Part shown: in pieces, positions 7,841 to 17,577 of the stretch | How the letters are laid out: every line of letters starts with the position of its first letter | Numbering within the stretch: position 1 is the stretch's first letter | Source: Candidatus Tenderia electrophaga | GTDB lineage: Bacteria > Pseudomonadota > Gammaproteobacteria > Tenderiales > Tenderiaceae | DNA length: 64,000 nt | NCBI GenBank assembly: GCA_001447805.1 | Contig: CP013099.1 | Span: forward strand, 744,001-808,000 | Direction: 5' to 3' | The notes under the pieces: model-generated | What the model was told of the DNA's origin: nothing | Seen by the model: the letters and a program-made list of their open reading frames with translations, nothing else | Database searches by the model: none | Made by a program: the position numbers and the translations under genes

Positions 7841-7897
7841 AGGGCACCTCTAATAATTGTTTGCGCAGAGGTTACACAATTAATGAGAAGTGTCCCT
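7841..7897. repeat. Imperfect inverted repeat, about 57 bp
   Basis: The left arm AGGGCACCTCTAATAATTGT (7841-7860) and the reverse complement of 7874-7897 (AGGGACACTTCTCATTAATTGTGT) match with a few differences. The element follows the methyltransferase gene. It may be a transcript hairpin, or a remnant of the ends of an IS5-like element or MITE. No transposase is nearby. Confidence 0.45.
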
Positions 7898-7999
7898 AAG
7901 CAGGATTCCAGCAAGCAGTCGGCCAGCCGCAACGACATCGCCGAGGCGGCCTATCTGTTGGCAAAGTGTTTTTGTTGGTCTGCTCGAGAGTTAGGGTGA
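7883..7999 (+). pseudogene. Possible DUF2934 remnant, 38 codons
   Basis: The frame reads MRSVPKQDSSKQSASRNDIA then EAAYLLAKCFCWSARELG. The segment NDIAEAAYLLA resembles the start of the DUF2934 motif (IAEAAY-x-LAEKRGF), after which the similarity is lost. The ATG lies inside the inverted repeat. It may be the 5' end of a gene damaged by an insertion or deletion. Evidence is weak and rests on about ten residues. Confidence 0.25.
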
Positions 8000-8198
8000 C
8001 GGCCGAGAGGTTGGTTTGTCTTGGCCAAATACAAAAAATACCTTTAAGTATTACGAGGAAACTTGCAATTAAATATATGGATAGAGAAGAAGAGAGACGG
8101 AGATAAAAGCCACGGGCATGATTATTATGTTGAGTGGATTGAGAGGGTTAGTGTTGAGCCGTTTCAGATGCTAGAGACCACTTAAATAAGGAGACGGT
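8000..8198. other. AT-rich leader before the cytochrome-barrel gene, no gene seen
   Basis: With 7813-7999 this makes a 386-base gap. It is notably more A/T-rich than the rest of the window (for example the run around 8025-8110), which suits a promoter region for the gene at 8199. I could not pick a single convincing -35/-10 pair. The downstream ribosome site AAGGAGACGG is strong. Confidence 0.4.
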
Positions 8199-9758
8199 AT
8201 GCGTTCAAATATATCTTCTGTAATACGCCGCGGTGCGGTAACGGGGCTTCTCAGTATCGGAGCCATTGGCATGGTTGCCATTGACATGGGGGTCGCCAAG
8301 GCTGTTCCGGCCTTCGCCCGGAAATATGAGGCAAACTGCGCCTTGTGTCATACCAACGAACCGCGCCTGACACCATTCGGTCAGCAATTCAAGGAGAACG
8401 GTTACCAGATGCCCGGCTCGGCCGATGGCGGCACCCAGGCCAAGCATGTCTATGAGGGCGCGCAGGGGTCGGTCGTGGTCGATGACATTTCCAAGATCAT
8501 GGCGGTGCGTATCCGCGCCGACATCCAGCGCCCCACCTTCAAGCAGGAAACCGACGAGATGAAGAATGACGGCGTCCGCGAGCAGGTGGACTTCGAGGTG
8601 CCCAAGATCGTCAACCTGTTCTTCGCCGGCACGGCGCGGGAAAACCTCAGCTACTTTCTGGAGGCGGAGTACAACACCCAGGAGGAAGGTTCCGGCGTGG
8701 CCTTCGAGCGGGCCTTTCTGGTTTTCAGCAACCTGGGCAAGCCGGGCGTGGCCAACGTGCAGGTCGGTACTTTCGATCCCTCCGGCCTCTACGCCTTCCC
8801 CACCCACCGCCAGCAGCTCAACCCGATCGGGCCCAAGGCGGAAACCGACAGCTTCCCGCCCACCATCAACCAGATTCCGCTGCTGCCGCTGGCCTTCTCC
8901 AGCAAGATGTTCGGTCTGACCAAAGGCTCGGCATATGGACCAAGCAGCTCACAGTTGACTGATTCCAATGGTGACACGGTCGCGATAACGAGTGCTGGAG
9001 ATGAGGGCTACGCCATTTTACCCTTCGAACCCCTGCTCTATAACGCGCCCAACCAGACGGGGATCGCCATCCACGGCCGGCCGGGTGGCTTCGGCAGCGG
9101 TTTCCTGTACCAGCTGGGCATGGCGGTCAATGACAAGGTGAACACGGACGGGACCAAAGAGAACCGCTACGACACCTATGTCATGGGCCGTTATGACTTC
9201 ATGGTCGGCGCGGCAAGCTCCCAGGTATCGGCCTTCTATTACAATGCGCCGGACGCGGCCATATCGACCCTGAATATGGGCGGCACGATTGTGTACGCCG
9301 ATCAGGCCACGGATATCACGCGTTGGGGCATCGGCGCCCGCGCCCAGTGGGGCGACTGGGATGTCTACGGCACCTATATCGCCGACTCCATCGATGCGCC
9401 GACCTGGGGCGGCAATATGATGGCGGCCAATTCGGTCTGGGAGACCGATGGCGCCGGCTTCAGTGCCGAGGCGGACTGGCGTATGAACCCGAACTGGATG
9501 CTGGGCCTGCGCTACGACTGGATGGCGCCGGGCGGGTTGGAAAAGCTGCCCATGGGCAGCAGCGAGCCGCTCAACGTGGACGCCTCATTTCTCGCCCCGA
9601 TCGTGAAGTACTATCCCAACCCCAACATCGGGCTGTATGCGCGTGCGCACTTCAATCTCGAGAGCGACAAGAAAACCCCCATCGGCGGCGGTGTCGACGA
9701 GCACCCGGCGACCAATCTCGAGAATATGCTGGCGTTCGGCGTGGATATGGCGTTCTAA
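8199..9758 (+). CDS. Outer-membrane barrel-like protein with an N-terminal c-type heme site
   Basis: The 519-residue protein has an N-terminal export signal (residues 1-35), then a single heme-binding CALCH at about 47-51 within KYEANCALCHTNEPRLTPFG. After this come many alternating polar/hydrophobic segments with aromatic ends (SYFLEAEYNTQEEGSG, WDVYGTYIADSIDAP, IGLYARAHFNLESD), finishing in AFGVDMAF. A terminal Phe is the usual recognition signal for outer-membrane barrels. The likely picture is a porin-like barrel carrying one heme, perhaps for electron transfer across the outer membrane. Related proteins are usually listed only as cytochrome c or hypothetical. It seems to be a single-gene unit. 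Confidence 0.72.
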   Translation: MRSNISSVIRRGAVTGLLSIGAIGMVAIDMGVAKAVPAFARKYEANCALCHTNEPRLTPFGQQFKENGYQMPGSADGGTQAKHVYEGAQGSVVVDDISKIMAVRIRADIQRPTFKQETDEMKNDGVREQVDFEVPKIVNLFFAGTARENLSYFLEAEYNTQEEGSGVAFERAFLVFSNLGKPGVANVQVGTFDPSGLYAFPTHRQQLNPIGPKAETDSFPPTINQIPLLPLAFSSKMFGLTKGSAYGPSSSQLTDSNGDTVAITSAGDEGYAILPFEPLLYNAPNQTGIAIHGRPGGFGSGFLYQLGMAVNDKVNTDGTKENRYDTYVMGRYDFMVGAASSQVSAFYYNAPDAAISTLNMGGTIVYADQATDITRWGIGARAQWGDWDVYGTYIADSIDAPTWGGNMMAANSVWETDGAGFSAEADWRMNPNWMLGLRYDWMAPGGLEKLPMGSSEPLNVDASFLAPIVKYYPNPNIGLYARAHFNLESDKKTPIGGGVDEHPATNLENMLAFGVDMAF

Positions 9759-10064
9759 AAAGGCGTGCATGGCATCAGGTATTGTAAGCGGCGGCCGCGG
9801 CCCGCCTGCTCGACGGCACCGGCTTATCGCGATACCGAATTTGACGGGATTGGCGGCCGGTGCGATCTGTCGCTGCGCGATCCCGTATCCGATCGGTGCT
9901 GTGGGTAGATGAGCGAGTTGGCCGGCGTGTCCGCCCCGGAACAGATCGTCGAGAGTGCCGGCGCAGCGTTGAGAGCCGGCTCAGGCAGCGCGATCATGAA
10001 TAAGGCAATCAATGTGAACGCGAGAGCGCATAAGCGTGACGAAGCGTTGCGAGGGCGATAAGCG
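9759..10064. other. Intergenic stretch, 306 bases, no supported gene
   Basis: Only short frames without a good ribosome site or recognisable motif are present (for example one of 21 codons from about 9996). I see no clear terminator, repeat or RNA. Confidence 0.4.
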
Positions 10065-10694
10065 ATGACTTTCATCATCCAGGGATTGAACGGCGCCGAG
10101 ATCATGCCCCTTGAAAAGCTGTTCAAGCCGGCCGGGGTGGCGAAGACGGAGGCGATTACCGCCTCACGCCCCATAGACGAAGAAGAGCGCCACGACGTTG
10201 GCAGAGAGGGGCGGCAGGCGGGTGCCGAGCGGGCCTACCGGACAGTGAGCGAGTTGCCGCAAGGGGGCGCCGTCCTGTTTGCGCAACGGATCATGAGTAC
10301 GCCGGTGGTGAGCCTGGCGCCCGAAACGACCGTTGATGAAACCTTGAACGTGCTGCGGCAAAGCCGGTTCCGCCATCTGCCTGTCGTTTCGGAATCGGGC
10401 AGGTTGGTGGGTATCGTGTCGGACCGGGACATTCTGCATTACGCGGCAGGCCTTGGCGACAACTACCGGCCGCAGCGGCCGCGCGCGTCGAGCGCTCGTG
10501 TCGAACTGCTGATGAAAACGCCCGTGTTGACGGCAAGCCCGGATACCGATGTGCGCCATGTTGCCCGCCTGCTCGTCGCCCGGCGTGTCGGGGCGATGCC
10601 GATCGTCGAGGCGGGGGTGTTGGCGGGCATCATTACCCGCAACGACATCTTGAACGCGGTGATGTCGAATTTTGTTCTGGAGCTATGGGCATAG
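10065..10694 (+). CDS. Two-CBS-domain protein
   Basis: A 209-residue soluble protein. After a variable N-terminus of about 70 residues come two CBS domains: QRIMSTPVVSLAPETTVDET to LVGIVSDRDILHYA, and LLMKTPVLTASPDTDVRHVA to LAGIITRNDILNAV. The G-I-V/I-S/T-x-x-D-I endings are diagnostic. CBS pairs bind adenine nucleotides and regulate partners. No catalytic domain is attached. The gene lies just before an ion channel gene, so it might modulate that channel; this is inference. An internal ATG at 10104 is an alternative start. Confidence 0.85.
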   Translation: MTFIIQGLNGAEIMPLEKLFKPAGVAKTEAITASRPIDEEERHDVGREGRQAGAERAYRTVSELPQGGAVLFAQRIMSTPVVSLAPETTVDETLNVLRQSRFRHLPVVSESGRLVGIVSDRDILHYAAGLGDNYRPQRPRASSARVELLMKTPVLTASPDTDVRHVARLLVARRVGAMPIVEAGVLAGIITRNDILNAVMSNFVLELWA

Positions 10695-10862
10695 AGGCAA
10701 AGTATGGTGAAGCATGCAGACGATGAAGGCCGGGAGCGGCATGGTGATGGTCGTCTCGTTATCGGCCATGCCGATCATTTCCGCCGGCACAGGTTCTTGT
10801 TGCGCTCAAAGGCAAGAGGAAATGCTCAGCCGCAGCGGTGACAGCTTCGACGGAGTTTGCGC

Positions 10863-11303
10863 ATGTTGGTCACGCTAAGCGTTACATTGATCGTGGTTGT
10901 GGTGTGCGTCATTTTACATTACGAAGCCCTCGGTCTCATGCAGTGGCTGGCCGGCCGGTTGCATCGCAGCTCTACCTGGCATCGCTGGCATTTGTCGATT
11001 GTAGTATGCGGCCTGTTTGTTGCGCATGTGCTCGAGGTGGGGTTGTTCGGTCTGGCCTATTTATGGCTGAACGAGGGAGACGGCTTTGGCGCGATTGCCG
11101 GCGGCCGCGCCGCCGGGCTGGCCGAGTGTATCTATTTCTCGTTCACCAACTATACCTCGCTGGGTTACGGCGACCTGGTGCCGACAGGGCCGTTTCGCTT
11201 CATGGCCGGTATGGAGGCGTTAACCGGCCTGGGATTGATTACCTGGACGGCGTCGTTCATGTATCTGCAGATGCAGCGTCTCTGGAAACACGAGCCGTTG
11301 TGA
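10863..11303 (+). CDS. Two-transmembrane potassium channel
   Basis: 146 residues with an N-terminal hydrophobic helix, a second helix (LSIVVCGLFVAHVLEVGLFGLAYL cut here at VEVGLF), a pore loop with the selectivity filter TSLGYGDLVP, and a final helix (LTGLGLITWTASFMYLQM). T-x-G-Y-G-D is diagnostic of K+ channels. The ATG at 10863 has CGGAG upstream; a TTG two codons earlier is possible. There is no RCK domain, so gating must come from elsewhere. Neighbours are a CBS protein and the large fusion protein. Confidence 0.88.
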   Translation: MLVTLSVTLIVVVVCVILHYEALGLMQWLAGRLHRSSTWHRWHLSIVVCGLFVAHVLEVGLFGLAYLWLNEGDGFGAIAGGRAAGLAECIYFSFTNYTSLGYGDLVPTGPFRFMAGMEALTGLGLITWTASFMYLQMQRLWKHEPL

Positions 11304-11429
11304 TGCCGGGTTCGCCACGCCGCGGATGATCGAAATATCGCAATGGCCGCGGCATTGTGAATGGTCAATGCTTGCGCTGTTCGCACCGGCTACTATCGGC
11401 GCAAAGAGAAATTAAGGAGCCCGCGAATC

Positions 11430-11552
11430 ATGCCGCGAAAATACGAATACACTAGCCCCCGCAAGTTGCCGGCGAACACGACGATGGATCGCCGTTCTGG
11501 CGCATCGATCCCGGTATCGACACGGCACCACTATCCTGATTCCGGAATTTGA
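11430..11552 (+). CDS. Possible small basic protein, 40 residues
   Basis: ATG at 11430 is preceded by AAGGAG at a distance of about 10 bases. The product (MPRKYEYTSPRKLPANTTMD and so on) is basic, polar and has no signal peptide or membrane helix. It ends 14 bases before the start of the fusion gene. No family was recognised; it could be a leader peptide or chance frame. Confidence 0.3.
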   Translation: MPRKYEYTSPRKLPANTTMDRRSGASIPVSTRHHYPDSGI

Positions 11553-11566
11553 AGAGGAGTAACGCC

Positions 11567-14548
11567 ATGGCACCCAAGGGAGATATCGTCCTGATCACCG
11601 GCGCCGCCGGCCGCATCGGGGATGCGGTGATGCAGCGTTTGAAACAACGCTTCGACAACGTCGTCGGTTTCGAACGCAAGGCGCCCTCTCCGCCGCCGCC
11701 CGACTGTGTCTACATACCGGTCGACCTTACGTCGGACGACAGCGTGCGGGAGGGGCTGCGCGTGCTGCGCGCGCACCACGGCGGCCGCATCGCCAGCGTG
11801 ATCCATCTAGCCGCCTATTTCGATTTCCTCGGCAAGCCGAGCCCGAAGTACGACCAGGTCACGGTCGAGGGCACGCGCCGCCTGCTGCGCGGCCTGCGCG
11901 AGGGCGGCTTCGAGGTCGAGCAGTTCATCTTCTCCAGCACCATGCTGGTGCACCGGCCGGGCGAGCCGGGCCAATTCATCACCGAGGACTGGCCGCTGGA
12001 GCCGACCTGGGCCTATCCCGAGTCGAAGGTGCGCACCGAGAAACTCATCCGCGCGGAGCGTGGTGATATTCCCGCCGTGCTGCTGCGTTTCGCCGGCGTC
12101 TACGACGACGTCTGCCACTCGCCGCCGCTGGCACACCAGATCCAGCGCATCTACGAGCGCCAGCTCGCCGGCCACCTCTATTCCGGTGAGACCTCGCACG
12201 GCCAGGCCTACCTGCACCTGGAGGATGCAGTGGACGCCATTGAGCGGGCCGTGGAGCGTCGCGGGCAATTGCCGCCTGAGTCTGTGTTTCTGATCGGCGA
12301 GCCGGAGACGCTCAGCTACGACGAACTGCAGCATACCTTCATGCGTTTGATCCGCGGCGAGTCGTCGGAGACGCATAACGTCCCCGGGCCCATCGCCAAG
12401 GTGGGTGCCTGGGCGCAGGGTCTGCTTCCCGGGGAACAGTTCATCAAGCCGTGGATGATCGACCGGGCCAACGACCACTATGCGCTCAACATCAGCCGCG
12501 CCCGCGACGTGCTGGGCTGGGAACCGCGCCATACGCTGCGCAAGTCGCTGCCGAAAATGGTGGCCGCGTTACAGGCCGACCCGCTCGGCTGGTACCGCGA
12601 GCACGGCCTGGAGTTGCCCGCGTCTTTGGAGAAGAAAGAGGAAACGCCCGCCCGGTCCGAAACGGTCGCCGCGCCGGGCTGCCACTTGCATAGCTGCCCG
12701 ATGCATCCCGAGGTCTGCCAGTCCTCGCCCGGCAACTGTCCGCGCTGCGGCACCGCCCTGGAGCCGGCGGAAACCGCCGACGCGGCGGAGGCGGCCGAGT
12801 ACACCTGCCCCATGCACCCCGAAGTCGTGGCCAGTGAACCGGGCCGCTGCCCCAAGTGCGGCATGGCACTGGAATCGCGCAGCGTGCCGTCCGAAGCACA
12901 AGGCGAACATCACGCACATGACGAACACCGCGAACCTGATGCGCAGGACGCGCACGCCGGCCATCGGCATGCCCGGCCCGGTGGAGGCCAGGCGACCGAA
13001 TACACCTGCCCCATGCACTCGGAGATCGTGCGCAGCGAACCGGGCAGTTGCCCCAAGTGCGGCATGCCCCTGGTGCCGCGTGACGCCGGGGGCAATGGGC
13101 ATGCGGGGCACGGGCACGATGGCGGCGACATGATGGTCGAAAGCCATCGCAACATGCTGTGGCCACATTATCTCAACCTGATGCTCGGCCTGTGGCTGCT
13201 GACCAGCCCGTTCACGCTCGGCTACATGAGCGACTTCGCCCCCGACGCCAACCAGCTGCGGGTCATGGCCGAACGTGACCTGGCGCCGTTCGAGCTGCGC
13301 AACCTGCTGATGAGCTGGAGTGATGTCATCAGCGGTGTCCTGGTGATCGTCTTCAGCGCCCTGTCCGCGGACGCCTGGCGCCGCAACCCCTGGGCGCAGT
13401 GGGCCAACGCCTTCGTCGGCCTGTGGCTGCTGTTCGCGCCGCTGGTGTTCTGGACGCCGTTGCCCGAGGCCTACGCCAACGGCACCCTGGTCGGCGCGCT
13501 GGTGATCGCGCTGTCGGTGCTGATCCCCATGATGCCGGGCATGAGCATGGCCGGCATGATGGGCAAGCCGGACGTGCCGCCGGGCTGGGCCTATTGCCCA
13601 TCGACCTGGCTGCAGCGCATGCCCATCGGGGTGCTGGCGCTGATCGGGTTTCTGATTTCCCGTATTCTCGGCGCCTACCAGCTCGGCCATCTTGATGGTG
13701 TCTGGGAGCCGTTCTTTGCCGGCGTCGGCGAGAAGCAGGGCGTCATGAACGGCACCGAGACCATCATCACCTCGGATGTCTCCAAGGCCTGGCCGATCGC
13801 CGACGGCGCGCTGGGCGCCATCGTCTACACGCTCGAACTGGTGATGGTCTGGATGGCCGGCAAGACCCGCTGGCGCACCATGCCGTGGATGGTGCTGGGC
13901 CTGGCCATCCTGATCCTGCCGCTGGGCGTGGTGAGCATCTATTTCGTCATCATCCAGCCGATCGTGATCGGCACCTGGTGCAGCCTGTGCCTGATCGCCG
14001 CGCTGGCGATGGCGGTGATGATCCCCTATTCGCTCAACGAGTTCGTCGCCATGGGCCAGTTCCTGGTCTGGGCGCGCAGGCAGGGTAAACCCTTCTGGCG
14101 TACCTTCTGGACCGGTGACGCCATGGACGGCGGCAGCGACGATACCTCAAAAGGGCTGGCCGCCACGCCCCGCGAGCAATGGGCGCAGGCCACCCGCGGC
14201 GTGACCTATCCCTGGACGCTGCTGCTCAGCATCGCCATCGGCGTCTGGCTCACCTTCACGCGGCTCAGCTTCGACAGCGCCGGCGCCATGGCCGACAGTG
14301 ATCACCTGGTCGGTCTGTTGGTGGTGACGTTCACCATCATCGCCCTGGCCGAGGTTGGGCGCGCCACGCGCTTTATCAACATCCCGTTTGGCATTTGGCT
14401 GATCGCCGCGCCATGGCTGCTCGACGGCGTCGCCTCGTCGGCGGCGGTCTGGAACAGCGTGATCTGCGGCGCGCTGCTGATCGTCCTGGCCATCCCGCGC
14501 GGGCGGATCAAGGACTCCTATGCGGACTGGGACCGGTTTATTGTTTAG
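11567..14548 (+). CDS. Mosaic protein: NAD-dependent epimerase + three metal-binding motifs + SPW/VKOR membrane domains
   Basis: 993 residues. Residues 1-335 are an extended SDR: the NAD motif TGAAGRIG and the catalytic-type YPESK near residue 150. Residues 371-505 hold three copies of the heavy-metal-binding motif (SCPMHPEV-x-CPRCGTAL, TCPMHPEV-x-CPKCGMAL, TCPMHSEI-x-CPKCGMPL) with a His-rich spacer. A membrane part follows: a first SPW domain ([26 protein letters not shown]), a VKOR-like segment with the redox pair WCSLC near 804, and a second SPW domain to the end. ATG 11567 has GAGGAGT upstream. The metal motifs are usual in copper or silver efflux proteins. It could be a redox- or metal-linked membrane enzyme; its substrate is unknown. 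Confidence 0.85.
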   Translation: MAPKGDIVLITGAAGRIGDAVMQRLKQRFDNVVGFERKAPSPPPPDCVYIPVDLTSDDSVREGLRVLRAHHGGRIASVIHLAAYFDFLGKPSPKYDQVTVEGTRRLLRGLREGGFEVEQFIFSSTMLVHRPGEPGQFITEDWPLEPTWAYPESKVRTEKLIRAERGDIPAVLLRFAGVYDDVCHSPPLAHQIQRIYERQLAGHLYSGETSHGQAYLHLEDAVDAIERAVERRGQLPPESVFLIGEPETLSYDELQHTFMRLIRGESSETHNVPGPIAKVGAWAQGLLPGEQFIKPWMIDRANDHYALNISRARDVLGWEPRHTLRKSLPKMVAALQADPLGWYREHGLELPASLEKKEETPARSETVAAPGCHLHSCPMHPEVCQSSPGNCPRCGTALEPAETADAAEAAEYTCPMHPEVVASEPGRCPKCGMALESRSVPSEAQGEHHAHDEHREPDAQDAHAGHRHARPGGGQATEYTCPMHSEIVRSEPGSCPKCGMPLVPRDAGGNGHAGHGHDGGDMMVESHRNMLWPHYLNLMLGLWLLTSPFTLGYMSDFAPDANQLRVMAERDLAPFELRNLLMSWSDVISGVLVIVFSALSADAWRRNPWAQWANAFVGLWLLFAPLVFWTPLPEAYANGTLVGALVIALSVLIPMMPGMSMAGMMGKPDVPPGWAYCPSTWLQRMPIGVLALIGFLISRILGAYQLGHLDGVWEPFFAGVGEKQGVMNGTETIITSDVSKAWPIADGALGAIVYTLELVMVWMAGKTRWRTMPWMVLGLAILILPLGVVSIYFVIIQPIVIGTWCSLCLIAALAMAVMIPYSLNEFVAMGQFLVWARRQGKPFWRTFWTGDAMDGGSDDTSKGLAATPREQWAQATRGVTYPWTLLLSIAIGVWLTFTRLSFDSAGAMADSDHLVGLLVVTFTIIALAEVGRATRFINIPFGIWLIAAPWLLDGVASSAAVWNSVICGALLIVLAIPRGRIKDSYADWDRFIV

Positions 14549-14606
14549 CAGGGTGATGAGAAACGCGGGTCAGGCAGCCATGACGAAAAACAGGGAGCAG
14601 ACTGAA

Positions 14607-16016
14607 ATGGAACCCGGCAACGGCGATGCACCGCCGTCCGACGCGCTGGTACTGTTCGGCGCCACCGGGGACCTGGCGTACAAGAAGATCTTCCCGGCGC
14701 TTTACGGCATGGTAAAGCGCGGCGCCCTCAACGTGCCGGTGATCGGCGTGGCGTCCTCCGACTGGAGTGCGGCGCAGCTGCGCCAGCGTGCCACGGACGC
14801 CGTCGAGGACGCCGGCGGCGCCGATGACCGGCAGGCGCTGGAGCGGCTGCGCTCCCTGCTCGACTATGTCAGCGGCGACTACAACGACCCCGGCACCTTC
14901 GACGCCCTCAAACAGGCGCTGGGCGAGGCCCGCCGCCCGGCGCACTATCTCGCCATCCCGCCCGCCCTGTTCGAGACGGTGGTCAGCGGGCTCGATGCCG
15001 CCGGCCTGGCCGGCCAGGCGCGCGTCATCGTCGAAAAGCCCTTCGGCCGCGACCTGGCCTCGGCGCGGCAGCTCAACCGCGTGCTGCGCGCGGTGTTCCC
15101 GCGGGATGCGATCTTCCGCATCGATCACTTCCTCGGCAAGGAAGCGATCATGAACATCCTCTATTTCCGCTTCGCCAATTCCTTCCTGGAGCCGATCTGG
15201 AGCCGTGAGCACGTGGCCGGCGTGCAGATCACCCTGGCCGAGTCGTTCGGCGTGGAGGGGCGCGGCGGGTTTTACGACAGCGCCGGCGCGCTGCGCGACG
15301 TGGTGCAAAACCACCTGTTCCAGATCGTCGCCCTGCTGGCCATGGAGCCGCCGGGCTACCAGGACTACGGCGCCGTGCATGCCGAAAAACACAAGGTGTT
15401 TCGCGCCATGCGCCCGCTCGCGCCCGACGATCTGGTGCGCGGCCAGTACGCCGGCTACCGCGACGAACCGAGGGTGGCGCCGGACTCCGATGTCGAGACC
15501 TTCTGCGCCCTGCGCCTGTGCATCGACTCGTGGCGCTGGCAGGGGGTGCCGTGGTATCTGCGCGCCGGCAAGTGCCTGGCCGGGACGGCGGCCGAGGTGC
15601 TGGTGGAGTTGAAGCCGCCGCCGCAGCGGCTGTTCGACGATTCGGCGCCGGCCGACGGCCGCGCCAACTACCTGCGCATCCGGCTCTCGCCCCGTTCGGC
15701 CATCGCCCTGGCCGCGCGCGTCAAGCGCCCGGGCCAGGAGTTCACCGGCGAGCAGCGCGAGCTCTTCTTGTTGGACGAACAGCCGGAGGAACTAGCGCCT
15801 TACGAGCGCCTGTTGGGGGACGCCATGGCCGGTAACGGCGCGCTGTTCGCCCGCGAGGATTGCCTGGAGGCCGCCTGGGCGGTGGTGGATCCGGTGCTGG
15901 AAACACATCACCCGGCCGTGCCGTACGCATGCGGCAGTTGGGGACCCCCCGCCGCGGACGCGCTCATCGCGGCGCACCGCGGCTGGCACAACCCCGAGCC
16001 GGAGGCGTCCGCGTGA
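14607..16016 (+). CDS. zwf: Glucose-6-phosphate 1-dehydrogenase
   Basis: This enzyme oxidises glucose-6-phosphate to 6-phosphogluconolactone and makes NADPH. The N-terminal dinucleotide motif [19 protein letters not shown] and the substrate/catalytic motif RIDHFLGKE are present, along with [11 protein letters not shown] and [18 protein letters not shown]. The 469-residue length from ATG 14607 is normal; AGGGAG lies about 10 bases upstream. In-frame ATGs at 14580 and 14556 are alternatives, the latter close to the upstream gene end. No pgl or gnd follows. It begins the run zwf, glutaredoxin-like, tal, copZ-like, tkt, glgP. Confidence 0.95.
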   Translation: MEPGNGDAPPSDALVLFGATGDLAYKKIFPALYGMVKRGALNVPVIGVASSDWSAAQLRQRATDAVEDAGGADDRQALERLRSLLDYVSGDYNDPGTFDALKQALGEARRPAHYLAIPPALFETVVSGLDAAGLAGQARVIVEKPFGRDLASARQLNRVLRAVFPRDAIFRIDHFLGKEAIMNILYFRFANSFLEPIWSREHVAGVQITLAESFGVEGRGGFYDSAGALRDVVQNHLFQIVALLAMEPPGYQDYGAVHAEKHKVFRAMRPLAPDDLVRGQYAGYRDEPRVAPDSDVETFCALRLCIDSWRWQGVPWYLRAGKCLAGTAAEVLVELKPPPQRLFDDSAPADGRANYLRIRLSPRSAIALAARVKRPGQEFTGEQRELFLLDEQPEELAPYERLLGDAMAGNGALFAREDCLEAAWAVVDPVLETHHPAVPYACGSWGPPAADALIAAHRGWHNPEPEASA

Positions 16017-16077
16017 CGGCGCCGGACGAGACCACTCATTGCGGAACTCGCAGTATGCAGCTTTATAGGAGAAGACT

Positions 16078-16308
16078 ATGGACGTAATGATCATCGCGAC
16101 GAAAGACTGTACACACCGTAAACACCTGGAAAAGGAACTCGAACACTTGCGGATTCCGTACCGTCTGTGTTTCGTGGAAGACTGCGCCGACCTCGTTCAA
16201 AAATTTGGCATACGGCATTCACCGAATTTGATCGTCGACGATCAGGTCGTGTTCCGGAAACAGCCGACGGAGGAAGAACTGCATGCCTATTTTGACACCA
16301 AGGCATAA
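16078..16308 (+). CDS. Small thioredoxin/glutaredoxin-fold protein
   Basis: 76 residues with a single thioredoxin-like fold: a first strand VMIIATKDC, the helix HRKHLEKELEHL, and the cis-Pro segment HSPNLIVDDQVVFR. The active site reads DCTHR, so it keeps the first Cys but lacks the second of CPYC; two further Cys (CFVEDC) are elsewhere. It is thus like a monothiol glutaredoxin. AGGAGAAG precedes ATG 16078. Position between zwf and tal links it to NADPH-based thiol chemistry by context only. Confidence 0.7.
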   Translation: MDVMIIATKDCTHRKHLEKELEHLRIPYRLCFVEDCADLVQKFGIRHSPNLIVDDQVVFRKQPTEEELHAYFDTKA

Positions 16309-16363
16309 ATCCGGCCCGGAGGCGGCGCAATGACGGCGCCGGTCATACACGACAGGAGGAATT

Positions 16364-17455
16364 ATGAAGGTCACACAACAACTGCATGATCTCGGACAGA
16401 GCCTGTGGCTCGACAACATCACGCGCGAGCTGCTGACCGGCGGCACCCTGGAGCGTTATATCCACGAACTGGGCGTGACGGGCTTGACTTCCAACCCGAC
16501 GATCTTCGATAAGGCCGTCCAGCACAGCGACGCCTATGATGACTCCATCCACGACAAGGCGCGCGGCGGCAAGTCGGGCGAGGCCCTGTTCTTCGAACTC
16601 GCCCTGGAAGATTTAGTCCAGGCCGCCGATCTGTTTCGTCCGGTCCACGCCGCCACCGGCGGCGTCGACGGCTGGGTCTCGCTGGAGGTGTCGCCCTCGC
16701 TGGCGGACGACGCGGCCGACACCGTCGAGGCCGCGGTGGAACTGCATGCGCGGGCGCAGCGGCCGAATCTGTTCATCAAGATCCCCGGCACCCCCGCCGG
16801 CCTGGTCGCGGTCGAGGAGGCGATCTTCGCCGGCGTGCCGGTCAACGTCACGCTGCTGTTCTCCCGCGAGCATTATCTCGCCGCTGCCGAAGCGTACATG
16901 CGCGGCATCGAGCGGCGCCTCGCCGCCGGCCTCGATCCGGCGGTCGGTTGCGTGGCCTCGCTGTTCATCAGCCGCTGGGACGTCGCCGTCCAGGATCAGG
17001 TGCCGGACGCGCTGCGCAACCGTCTCGGCATCGCCATCGCCCTGCGCACCTACCAGGCCTATCGCGAGCTGCTGGCAACAACGCGTTGGCAGACACTGGC
17101 CGAGGCCGGCGCCCAACCGCAACGCCTGCTGTGGGCCAGCACCGGTACCAAGGATCCCGCTGCCTCGGACACCCTGTATCTCGAGGCGCTGGCGGCGCCG
17201 GATACCATTAACACCATTCCCGAGAAGACGCTGCTCGCCTTCGCCGATCACGGCAAGATACGAGGTGAATTGCCGGCCGACGGCGGCGACGCCGACGCGC
17301 TGCTCGCCGAGTTTGCACAGGCCGGTGTCGATATCGATGCCCTGGCGGGGCGGTTGCAGGAGGAAGGCGTGGACGCCTTCGCCAGGTCATGGCGCGATCT
17401 GCTGAACCGGGTTGCCGCAAAAGCCAAAGCGCTGACCAAGACCGGACAGACATGA
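16364..17455 (+). CDS. tal: Transaldolase
   Basis: Transaldolase moves a dihydroxyacetone unit between sugar phosphates in the non-oxidative pentose phosphate pathway. The 363-residue protein has GLTSNPTIFDKAV near the N-terminus, the Schiff-base lysine motif NLFIKIPGTPAG, and RLLWASTGTKDP. It is of the longer transaldolase type seen in cyanobacteria and many proteobacteria. A strong ribosome site (GGAGGAATT) precedes ATG 16364. A terminator follows at 17509, so transcription may partly stop before the copZ-like gene. Confidence 0.95.
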   Translation: MKVTQQLHDLGQSLWLDNITRELLTGGTLERYIHELGVTGLTSNPTIFDKAVQHSDAYDDSIHDKARGGKSGEALFFELALEDLVQAADLFRPVHAATGGVDGWVSLEVSPSLADDAADTVEAAVELHARAQRPNLFIKIPGTPAGLVAVEEAIFAGVPVNVTLLFSREHYLAAAEAYMRGIERRLAAGLDPAVGCVASLFISRWDVAVQDQVPDALRNRLGIAIALRTYQAYRELLATTRWQTLAEAGAQPQRLLWASTGTKDPAASDTLYLEALAAPDTINTIPEKTLLAFADHGKIRGELPADGGDADALLAEFAQAGVDIDALAGRLQEEGVDAFARSWRDLLNRVAAKAKALTKTGQT

Positions 17456-17508
17456 GCCAGTTACAGACGTCAGCCTGCGCACAGCGTCACCTTGTTGCTT
17501 GACCCCGA

Positions 17509-17549
17509 CGGCGCGCTGGCCGTGCGAAGGCTATTAGCGCGCCGTTTTT
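17509..17549 (+). terminator. Rho-independent terminator after tal
   Basis: A 9-bp stem (CGGCGCGCT with AGCGCGCCG, 17509-17517 and 17536-17544) with an 18-base loop is followed by TTTTT. It lies between tal and the copZ-like gene. Confidence 0.65.
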
Positions 17550-17577
17550 ATTCAATCCACTGAAAAGGAGCACCACC

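Noticed and set aside
10704-10841. 45-codon frame between the CBS protein and the K+ channel
   Set aside because: No ribosome site, no hydrophobic or known motif, and a basic composition typical of chance frames.
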